Origin: Flabesymbios commensalis
Lineage: Eukaryota; Annelida; Polychaeta; Terebellida; Flabelligeridae
NCBI GenBank assembly: GCA_964017125.1
Contig: OZ024905.1
Coordinates: 32,275,534 to 32,339,533 of the forward strand
Length of the DNA: 64,000 nt
Direction: 5' to 3'
This document shows, piece by piece, positions 55,721 through 64,000 of this stretch. The stretch's first letter is position 1, and each line of letters opens with the position of its first letter. The notes beneath the pieces are model-generated. The model had not been told where the DNA came from and did not search any database. It worked only from the letters and a program-made list of their open reading frames with translations. Made by a program: the position numbers and the translations under genes.

Positions 55721-56539
55721 TTTGAATCTTCGACATCATTTAACATAAATAAACAAATCACCAACTTTGCAATATAGATAATTATTATGGAATTTATCAA
55801 AATTTTCGTCAAATATAGCGGTCATCTTTTCTAAATTTTAATAAATATTACAAGTAATATGTTCACTAGATTTATTATTTGAAACAGATACAAATAGACG
55901 TATCATATGTTTATTTAAATTAGTTCAGTTAATAAATATAAGTTTAAAAATTTAATTGTGATGTCGGCCATCTTGGTTTTTCTTGTTTTTTTGACGCAAA
56001 CGTTTCCCTGCACGGTTTTCATGGGACTTTATGTACCCATCATACACAGGCTAATGAATAGAAATATGCTGAAAAACCTTATCCGACAATTGTGTTGAAA
56101 CTCACTGCATAAGTACACTTTTACTTACTCAGTTAGATAATGTGTGAACCCGTTCTTTAAAAAAGCGCATATGTGTAAACATAAGAGAATACGGGAGATT
56201 TTCTTATGTGTTTAATATATGACCAATTGTACGTAATATTAGATTAAGTTATAATCAAAATGCCTTACAGTCGCTATCCAAAAGCCTGTTGCAACATACT
56301 TAGGGCATTATGATGAAGCTCAAGGTAAAATTACATGAGCAACTCACATAAGAAAACTGCTCTCCAAATATGACTTTATATATGTATGGATCCACTCGAA
56401 AGATTGGAGATCTTGTATTATTTATTATATTGTTTAAACCAAGATTATTTGATTGTTATACTCAAAAGTGGCATAGTGAAGTTCACGGTAGCGACAACTG
56501 ACTATACTATAAAGAATGCAAACTAAATTTAGAAATTGA
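55721..56539. other. Intronic, no feature recognised
   Basis: AT-rich. GGCCATCTTGGTTTTTC (about 55965) is the only repeat-like word. Confidence 0.4.
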
Positions 56540-56905
56540 CCCGTATTTAGAAATTGTAAAAATAAGGCAACATATGAAATATTTAGCTAAAAGTTAGCCA
56601 CAAGTTAGCAATTGGCAAGGGTGAACACAGCCATGTACCAAGAAATGAACGATTTTATATAATTTACAATCTTAGAGATATAGAAGATGAAAAGCATATG
56701 GTATTAATTTGCCCTAGATATTTCGATCGAATAATTTAATCTATTTTACATAAATATTTTACTCAACGATATTTAGACAGACTTGACCAATTGATGAATA
56801 ATATAAATGAAGATGTGATATGTAAATTAGAAGCCTTGTACGTGAAGTATTGCAATGACAGTCTGCACCTGCATTTGTGGTTGCACCTTATACCAAAGAC
56901 CTTAT
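56540..56905 (+). pseudogene. LINE-like ORF C-terminal fragment, plus strand
   Basis: Plus-strand translation gives KGEHSHVPRNERFYIIYNLR, DIEDEKHMVLICPRYFDRI, then after a stop FTQRYLDRLDQLMNNINEDV and CKLEALYVKYCND. This matches the common C-terminal block of many invertebrate LINE proteins (G.....PR.ER.C..C....IEDE.HFL..CP.Y...R, then a helical tail). The final zinc-like Cys pair (C..C) is lost, as YIIY. Orientation is opposite to the YADD fragment, so they are separate insertions or rearranged. Confidence 0.7.
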
Positions 56906-58297
56906 TGCACAAATAAATTAATTAAATTGAATTGCTGTGGCAAACTAACATGGACCGTAGTCTAAAGTTGTTTTAACAACTGATATTTGTCAAAATTAAT
57001 ATAAATAATATGATGATAAATAGAAACAATAGGAGTTAGGCATTATACCCAATAGTCTGGCTACCTTGAAGTGGGTACTTTTGATGTATAATTAAGCAAA
57101 GATGATTCAAGCGAGTCAAATATATTAACTTGTGGCATACATGTAGGGTAGGTCAAAAGAAAGCTTTGATTTCAGTCCATTTAGAAGGGACTAACTCTTT
57201 GAGAATCCAAGGGACACAAAAACTACCTTTCACTGCAGTGAAAAAAACTATTCTGGAGGGTCATGCATGTGTACTCATAATTTACCAGTGTGGTTTGATA
57301 ACGGCAGCAATACCACTGCGGTGGTTAGTATTTTCTCTCGTTGCTTACCAGATCACACAGAAGTAAGAATAGAATATCACAGGAAGTCACACCATTATGC
57401 AAATTGTCTTCAACAGCATTATTTGGGATTCATAAATGTTCTGTAAATAGCAAATTTTCCTCAGCCCATGTATGTACTTAATCTTAGACAGATATGGGAA
57501 TGTGTCACATCTGGAAACTATACAATCCTTAACATTTAAATAAAGTATCCTAGCAAAATGATTTAATTGTTCTTCTTTTTGACTGATACAATGTTACTAA
57601 CTTAACCTGCGTCAGACTATTTCTCACATAAGTATGAATATGAGGTGACATTATGTGATGAGTACACATTCCTAGTTGAGTTGCTAAGCAAAATTGTTGC
57701 TTAAAGTCAGTTTTCGACTGCAACCATGATTTAAGTGACTATATAATACGCTGTATGTTATATGTATATTGAAAATGATTGATGTACAGATGATGGCATA
57801 AGAGTGAGGTGATTGGTCTTATGGTTATTAAGAGTATTTGCCTGGGCGATTTAACCCTCACACATCCACCGTGTCCACAGAGACTTGCTTTTATATTTTG
57901 TCAACTTCAGGATTGATAATTATATGGCCTAAAATGGCCTTTTTCGACTTTCAAAAAATAAACACAGAGTTTTTCCCATGACCCACTGGCAATCGCACAT
58001 CTGGCTAGTTATATCACTAGACTGACAGAACTCTATGGTCGTTATAGTTTAGATTGCTGGAGAATACTTGCTCTTGTTTGATAATCTTTATTTAAAAAAA
58101 AAACTTAACTTTTTTCCTGTCCTTTTAAGGTTTCCGATTCAGTTACACGGTGATCGTGGTGCGATGTTAGAATCACAGATTATTAAAAATCTGTGTAGGC
58201 ATGACAGGCATGAAGAAGCGTATGAAGAGAGCGAGGCTAGTTGTAACGGGGTTAAGTAGTTACAGTAAGTTTTGTGACCAAATGTTATTAATTTGCA
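56906..58297. other. Intronic, no feature recognised
   Basis: The plus-strand frames at 57130-57366 and 58068-58259 have no known domain and no splice support. Confidence 0.4.
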
Positions 58298-59650
58298 CCT
58301 GGTCAGACAGCACTTGACGGCTTAATCACGGCCAAAAAGTTAGATGTGGTCGTACGTGGTAATTATTGGTCAATTTTGTGATTGGCCGTGCTTTGTAATT
58401 GGTTGTACGTGGGATGGCCGTCGGCGGCTGCTACACTGCTGAAGCACTGTCCAAGCACGGGTAGCCACGTCCAGCTACGTGTAAGGCTAAATATAAGTTC
58501 GCACGTGTTCGAACGCGGGAAAAAACCCGGCAAATTACCACGGCTAACTGCGGCCGCATCGCGTCTGTAGCACTGCCGAACACGTGTTGATCACGGACGT
58601 AAAACGGTCGTTCCACTGCCATAGCACTGCCTTATCACGGGTAAACGCCGCTTGGCGTCGTCTGAAGCGCGGCATAAAACGGTCGCACACGGCTGGTGTT
58701 CAGATTTGCCGATCCAGAACTTCGACAGTCCACCTTCAGGCCTGGTTCAAGGGGTGCTTTTCAGTTGGTGGTCTGCATGATAAGGGCTGGTTTCTGTCTC
58801 TGCACAATTTCATCGTACATTACGGGAGGCATCCTCATAAACCTCGTAAAGGCTCTTGGATCGTCGTTACGCAGCTCAACGATCAGACGGTCGTTAAGCT
58901 GAGGTCTCCTTGCAATCCAGTCACGCACCCAGATGTTCCGTACCACCCTCCTCCTCCTCCTTCTTCTTCTTCTCTCAAGGATACGTTGTGCTTGTATCAG
59001 TTGGTTCTGTTGGTGCTGGAGCATGAAGAAGAGGACATCAAGGCGTTCAGGATTCACGTTCAGGATTCATGTTCACCCCTTGACATCTAGACTGCAAGTA
59101 CCGAGGTCTTCAGAAAATTACGGTCTTTATATGCCGCAAATCAGAAGTGATACAGATGTGATTACAGAAGTGATGAGGCAGTGATCAATCGTATTTTAAA
59201 CTTGTTTAAAACCCGTTTAGGTAGTGCTATGTACGCGGAAAAATGCATTTGTCAGTGATAAGCAGCTAAACACACGCTATTTCCCGTGATACCAACGCGT
59301 AATACACGTTCGATAACAGTGCTTTGACCGTGACAGACCGCTAAACTTTAGCGTCTCACCACGTCTTCCCACGTCTTAATCACTGCCGGAACACGGATTA
59401 TCACGTGTGTTTCACGTGTGTTGTACGTCCTTACCACGTGTGCCGCCCGTGCTTGTCCGCGCTCTAAAGTTTCGAGCAGTTCAAAACTTTATTCTGCGTC
59501 CGACGCCGTTGCGATCTTTCCCCACGTCCTGCCACGTCTACAACGCGGCTGTAGCTTGTCTTCAACGCGAACAACATCGGCTGTTTCACTTGAGACTACT
59601 TTTTGACGTTTCTTGGCCGTGATTAAGCCGTCAAGTGCTGTCTGACCAGG
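58298..59650. mobile_element. PIF/Harbinger derivative with ~38-bp inverted ends
   Basis: Begins CCTGGTCAGACAGCACTTGA, CGGCTTAATCACGGCC and ends with the near-perfect inverted copy. Subterminal zones (58320-58680 and 59210-59600) are full of CACGT/CACGG words in both orientations. The centre holds the N-terminal part of a Harbinger transposase on the minus strand. No TWA duplication is evident. It lies in the receptor intron between exons 60496 and 54655-55068. Confidence 0.85.
58690..59057 (-). pseudogene. PIF/Harbinger transposase, N-terminal fragment
   Basis: Starts MNPERLDVLFFMLQHQQNQL. It has an arginine run of about ten residues, then RNIWVRDWIARRPQ, DRLIVELRNDDPRAFTRFMR and MPPVMYDEIVQRQKPAL. 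This is the characteristic N-terminal half of Harbinger transposases (WVR.W...R...G....L..EL...D...F..F.RM....F..LL..V.P.I). After a stop following MQTTN, KAPLEPGLKV continues the match (TN.R..L.P..KLA.TLR.LA.G), then the frame is lost: the DDE core is deleted. About 100 of the usual ~350-400 residues remain. Confidence 0.9.
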
Positions 59651-59737
59651 GCTTTAATGAAAACTATTTCTTATAGTGAGATATGTTGTCAAATGTTTTT
59701 TTTTCTTTGGGGGGGGGGGGCTAGATATAACGGATGA

Positions 59738-60100
59738 GTGGGGGCAAGTCGTACCAGTATTACAATTTCCCCTTACAAAAATGAACTTAAATATACTGTA
59801 TTCGTCCTCTGTTATGTTCACCTCTTTGCTGCATGAGTATATTGACCGGGAAGGCATACACAATGCCGATGATTTAGAAATCTTATTAACCAGCTGACAC
59901 TTTTATTTATGTAAGCCCATTCATTAGATGTCATCACAGCCTTAATATTACATAAATGGTCAATTATTTGCAGCAAAAATATATTTTGTATATTTATGTG
60001 TTACACCAATGTGCCCCCATTGGCCAATGAGCACGATAGCTGTGTTACAACTTGCCCCCATGCTGTTACAATTCACCCGCACTTAGGGGGGGGGGGGGGG
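59738..60100. mobile_element. Possible MITE with GGGGGCAAGTYGTAMC iterons
   Basis: GTGGGGGCAAGTCGTACCAG at the left and GTTACAACTTGCCCCCAT, TGTTACAATTCACCCGC toward the right are inverted. G13 and G14 runs flank at 59709-59721 and about 60086-60099. In layout it resembles the iteron-rich elements at 34501-35348 and 35359-35602, with a different word. Limits uncertain. Confidence 0.5.
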
Positions 60101-60495
60101 AAGGGGGGGTTATTGTAACATGTTGGGTGTTGTCATATTTCACTGCACCGCATAACAACAATTGATGATATTTATCTAAAAGATATTTTATGTTATACGG
60201 GAGTATTTCTTTACTTGATCAAATGACATTCATAAAGTTAATTATCACTTGCAAAAATACTAAAATGTTAAAAATGGCACAACGATCCCCGCTCTCCACT
60301 ACTCATGCTACTACCGGACATCAGGAAATGCGATGATTGGAAGAACCAGAGTACACTGTTGAGTGTGTTGAGGATACAATAAGACTTACGTACAATGCAA
60401 CCAGCCAAGACCCAACAAGAAGCAACCTCGTTCACCGTTTTATGTGATAGGCCTATAGGGTAAACTGAACTTTAAGATACTATATAGGTACTTAC

Positions 60496-60568
60496 ATTTA
60501 AAAAGTGTAATCTGATCCTCGAGATGTAGTTGACGATAGCCTGGTATGGTCTTGGCATATTTCAACAA
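60496..60568 (-). CDS. Nuclear receptor LBD, 73-nt exon (end of helix 3 to helix 4/5)
   Basis: Acceptor GTTTTGTTTCAG| (AG at 60569-60570) and strong donor AAAT|GTAAGT. It encodes LLKYAKTIPGYRQLHLEDQI then TLFK and one base of the next codon (Cys after splicing). This is the nuclear receptor signature F.K..PGF..L...DQI.LLK: the charge-clamp Lys in YAK, the PGY turn, and the EDQI helix-4 core that packs on the coactivator groove. VDR (AKMIPGFRDL.SEDQI.LLKSSAIEV) and thyroid hormone receptor (CEDQIILLKG) are close in pattern. Phase 0 in, phase 1 out, matching the neighbouring exons. It is too short for a conventional ORF search. Confidence 0.93.
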
Positions 60569-60839
60569 CTGAAACAAAACGCTAATGTACTAGTGTACAG
60601 TACTCTCCACTAGTAATAAAATAGTTTAGTTATAAGTATTAAATTATCGTTCTGATAATATGTAATATGCCTGTACAACCCCCTCCCATATATACTCTTT
60701 GTAACTCATGTGAATATTACATAGAAAACAGACACAAATAATAATAATAGCTCACCAAAAATAGAATTGTTTTTATTTGTGATACAGAAATGTACGGTTT
60801 TTATTCCCCGCCCGTAGGAAAAGGCGGATTTTAGTAACG
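60569..60839. other. Intronic, no feature recognised
   Basis: Nothing beyond the splice acceptor at its left edge (minus strand). Confidence 0.4.
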
Positions 60840-61510
60840 CCAGGATCCCGTTCACAAATTTTAACATCTAATTCCTAGCAACATGTGCAAGTGATTTTTT
60901 AAACATGCTTCCAAAACTAAAAATGGCCGCCAGAGGTCCATTCCAATTTTTTTTGTGGGCGCAAAAACTCTAAAACTTAAAGTTTACTTTCGTATTACCC
61001 ACGATATGGCGATGTGCAGGTCATTTTTTCAAGGGTTTACTAAAATTCAAAATAGACGCCACGAATCAACTTCAATTTTTGTAGGCGAAAAAACTATAAA
61101 AAAAATTAGATTGGTAATTGTGTTTGAAATTTCAACATCACTTCCTAGCAACATGGGGATTTGCAAGTGATTTTTTTAAAGGTGCTACAAAAAATCAAAA
61201 TTGCCGCGAGAGGTCAACTCCGAAATGTTTTGTGGGCGCAAAGAACTCTAAAATTTAAAGTTAGAAATCATTCAAATTTTACTATCACATTCCCTACGAT
61301 ATAAATATGTGCAGGCGATTTTTTTTAGGGTTTTGCTGAAATTAAAAATGGCCGTGGGCACAAAAATTTAAATCAGAAATAATTTACATTTTACAATCAC
61401 ATTACCCACAATCTGGACATGTGCAAATGATTTTACTGAAATTAAAAATAGCCACCACAAGTCGACTTTTTAAATACTTGTGACCGCAAAAACTCTAATC
61501 TAATTTATGG
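60840..61510 (+). repeat. Tandem repeat, unit about 150 bp, four to five units
   Basis: Recurring words: AAAATGGCCGCCAGAGGTCC, TTTTGTGGGCGCAAAAACTC, TAAAACTTAAAGTT, ATTACCCACGATATGG, GTGCAGGTGATTTTTT, ACTAAAATTCAAAAT. Units are well diverged and the last is short. Intronic. Confidence 0.8.
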
Positions 61511-61954
61511 CTAACGATGATGTAGGACAGACTTCAGGCCTCTTGTTTTTTTTAAATACACCAGGTTTGTGTAAGATTCACAAAGATACGATATGTTATC
61601 GGTTGATTTCACATTGGTTTGGTATACTCTATAAACATCTATAATTATGTCAATGCAGGTTTAAGTTGTTTTGTGAATAAATGTGGTTATTTTGTTGTAT
61701 TCAAACATTTTGAAATAGTGGATATCTACGGTATATTCAAGTAAGTGAGTTAAGTAAGTTGCGATTTCAAATGGGTATTTTCATCTTCTAAGTTTCGGAG
61801 TGATTCAGACATTCTCACAAATCTAATTACCTGAATTAATGGTCTAGAGAATAATAGCTTATTCTCTAAGTATAGACCATGTGTGTAATATATTAAAGTG
61901 TATATTATTGTTCCAAGGTCCCTGCTCTTTATATTAAGCGATTAGAGAGTCAAA

Positions 61955-62125
61955 GCAGGTGACCATATGATGTAAACATGCCCATAGACTAGAATTGCAA
62001 GTTTTTTAATTTCTGTGTTACGCCTTTAACAGTTGAGCAAGATATAGAAACGAAATTCCCGATTTCTTATTTCGGACAAGCATGTCCAAGATAAGAAATA
62101 CCGGAATTTCGTCTCTATATCTCGC
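61955..62125. mobile_element. Palindromic MITE, third copy of the GAGACGAAATTCCCG family (partial)
   Basis: CATATGATGTAAACATGCCC, GAAACGAAATTCCCGATTTC and the inverted GAAATACCGGAATTTCGTCT around a centre GACAAGCATGTCC. The right half is shortened compared with 17718-18126. Confidence 0.7.
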
Positions 62126-62711
62126 AATTCCCACATCGAGTTTAAATAACACATTAAATGAATGTTTAAATTGTCCAAGTGTGATGGCGTTCTGCATCGA
62201 ATTACCGTATTCGTATTTGAATATGTATTGTTCCAGCTAGATAGATGACAGCCCTAAATAAGTGAGAGCATGATACTTAGGGGCGGGAAATCCATCGAAT
62301 ATAGAATCAAACTGTTATGGCCTTTAGTTTTCATGTCGGCTCCATATTTAACACCTAGCCATAAACGTCCATTTTCCAAGAAAACTGCACAAAAACCTCG
62401 TGGGCGTGATATCGTATAAATCGTTTGCTGGATCGCATTAACATTTTGGAAATAATACATTAAAAAATGGCTCACGAGTCGACAGACATGGAAATATTTG
62501 GAAATATCCAGCGGGAATGTTTTTAATGTTTTCCTGCTTAAACAGTCACCTCTAGTGTTTTTTTGATATATGTATGTCTATGGCTACTGTTGTATGGTTC
62601 CGAGCCAATAGGCAATGTGTGACATCAGCACATACATGGAATAATCTGGTATGATTACAGATGGGAATATGTACAGTAAAAATATTCCATTATGCAAGCA
62701 TATTATCTGAC
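62126..62711. other. Intronic, no feature recognised
   Basis: The minus-strand frame 62254-62475 has no recognisable domain. Confidence 0.4.
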
Positions 62712-62831
62712 CTGTCTTATGGTTCTCTCTCGGTTGCGGAAGCACTTATTGAAGTAATCGATACCTTCTTCTCCTGCCTTCACATTGAAAAAATCACCTA
62801 TTACTCCTGCTGGACCTGGTCTGTGAAAGGC
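62712..62831 (-). CDS. Nuclear receptor, exon preceding helix-3 core (40 codons)
   Basis: Acceptor AATTGTTGCAG| (AG at 62832-62833) and donor AGACAG|GTCAGA, whose GT is standard but whose +3 C is weak. The exon is exactly 120 nt, phase 0 at both ends, and open throughout: AFHRPGPAGVIGDFF, NVKAGEEGIDYFNK, CFRNRERTIRQ. Joined to the next exon it reads RTIRQ-LLKYAKTIPGY, which continues helix 3 upstream as an amphipathic helix. The first half is not conserved enough for me to align to a family, which is usual for the helix 1-3 region. The exon call rests on phase, splice sites and position; the exons carrying the DNA-binding domain would lie further upstream and are not visible. Confidence 0.7.
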
Positions 62832-62833
62832 CT

Positions 62834-64000
62834 GCAACAATTAAGTATGTTATACCTCTATACATAGCAACGAAAAAGACACTCTGAAAAGAGTAGAAAC
62901 CAACAAATATATACAAATGCATATGTTACTGAAGTATGAATGAAAACAAAGTTACAACCATATTGTATATTAAAATAAAACATAAAAAGTACAATGAGCT
63001 TTAGCTAGAAATAGCTATTATAACGTCATGTACTTGTTCCAAATAACATAATAGACGTCCGGCCACATTCAAATTTTGACTTCACATGGCATTTAATGTT
63101 ACAAGCTGAGATCCACCACCAATCACTGCACAATAGGATCACTTTCATCACCAGGGTAGATGTCAGTCTCACTTTTCAGTTTTAAGGTCATTTTTCAAGA
63201 TGGCGTCCAAGATAGCCGCTGAATTATACTAATACTTTGGAAATAGTGTAATTTCGTTAATTTTAGCCCAATTTTCTTTTGTAGTACACAATTTTAACTA
63301 GTTTATTGGGCAGTGAATCCATTCACACCACGCCCATACAATTTTGGGCAATATTTCACCTCTTTAATGCAAGAGGCTTTTTAGCGAACAGATCGTTAAT
63401 GTAAATTTTGACAGAATTAATATACATAATAACTTATTAAATATGAATAGTGATTATTTGCCTTCAGTACAATAATGATGGTAATGGAACGCTTATTGAC
63501 CAATTAATTTTGTTTTCAGTTATTCAAAATGGCCTCCAAGATGGCTGCCGCAGTATAGTCAGATTTAGAATACCTTGCGAACTGTTTATTTTAGCTCCTT
63601 TTTTGTAATAGACCATTTCAATTAGTTTGGAGCTTACTGAATCCATCTAAACCTCCATAAAAATTGATTCTGATTCTACATATCTCCCCTTGCCAAAACC
63701 ACCAATAAAACCAAGGTTGACTTCGTGGCTATCAAACTATTAATAAATGACAAAAAACACATATATCTCCACGCATGACACATATATCATCAGACATATT
63801 GGATGATGATATGACACCAACAGACATGCAGATGTGCTTATATGCCTGGAACAGCTACAATTGCATATGTATAAGTATGATAAAATTTGTCCAAGTAATG
63901 TTAAAATTATATCCACTGGTTCTCAGCTTCCTGATGTTCATGATCAGCTACGATATTTATCTGGATAGTCTTCGTTGTCAGATGACAGGGATTACGGTAA
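62834..64000. other. Upstream intron; ~335-bp repeat with CAAGATGGC words
   Basis: AAGATGGCGTCCAAGATAGC at about 63199 and AATGGCCTCCAAGATGGCTG at about 63529 start two diverged units that share TTTTAGCYC, TTTTTTGTAATAGACCATTT-like and AGTKTRTTGGGCAGTGAATCC-like words. I searched the minus strand for zinc-finger (CxxC) exons of a receptor and found none. Confidence 0.5.

Noticed and set aside
58584-59090. 168-codon plus-strand frame
   Set aside because: It is the antisense shadow of the Harbinger transposase fragment on the minus strand.
63780-64000. Possible further receptor exon on the minus strand near the right edge
   Set aside because: Short open stretches contain no zinc-finger cysteine pattern and no convincing splice pair.

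Overview
This window is animal nuclear DNA, AT-rich and dominated by repeats. I infer a marine invertebrate, most plausibly a deuterostome such as an echinoderm. The grounds are the nuclear receptor gene, the mix of DNA transposons (Academ-like, PIF/Harbinger-like, hAT-like), foldback elements with arms of short tandem units (as in sea urchin TU elements), a 5S-rRNA-derived SINE, and LINE scraps. The octamer TAGGCCTA and poly-G/C runs recur throughout. The species is not determined.

The one host gene I can support is on the minus strand, from about 62.8 kb down to 40.4 kb. Four exons (62712-62831, 60496-60568, 54655-55068, 40436-40686) join in phase at GT/AG sites. They encode the C-terminal part of a nuclear receptor ligand-binding domain (LBD), from helix 3 to the AF-2 helix and stop codon, closest in style to the NR1 group. 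The DNA-binding domain and helix 1 must lie beyond 62.8 kb and were not found. Its introns hold two Academ-like transposons, a 5S SINE, LINE pieces and a Harbinger derivative. A small MITE sits in the probable 3' UTR.

The rest is layered mobile DNA. 0-0.6 kb: Academ-like transposase remnant. 1.8-2.7 kb: ~165-bp tandem repeat. 4.3-4.8 kb: LINE remnant. 8.4-17.2 kb: a large symmetrical complex in which AAGGTCA-rich and GGCGTTAAAGGG-rich arrays occur in one orientation on the left and the opposite on the right, itself hit by two datable insertions. 17.7-23.0 kb: palindromic MITE, a three-level nest of elements (18.5-21.2 kb) and a recent ~990-bp tandem duplication. 23.0-25.4 kb: Academ-like remnant split by a foldback element. 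27-29 kb: more arrays and palindromes. 30.3-33.5 kb: two composite elements 15 bp apart, each with two direct ~490-bp units around a ~592-bp core and 4-bp target duplications. 33.6-35.6 kb: three MITEs in a row. 35.7-36.8 kb: 24-bp minisatellite open in several frames. 37.2-37.7 kb: hAT-like insertion inside another MITE.

The most unusual signals are the paired composite elements (30.3-33.5 kb), the divergent nuclear receptor with its long LBD insertion, and the internal inverted duplication in the best-preserved Academ-like element (47.5-53.0 kb).
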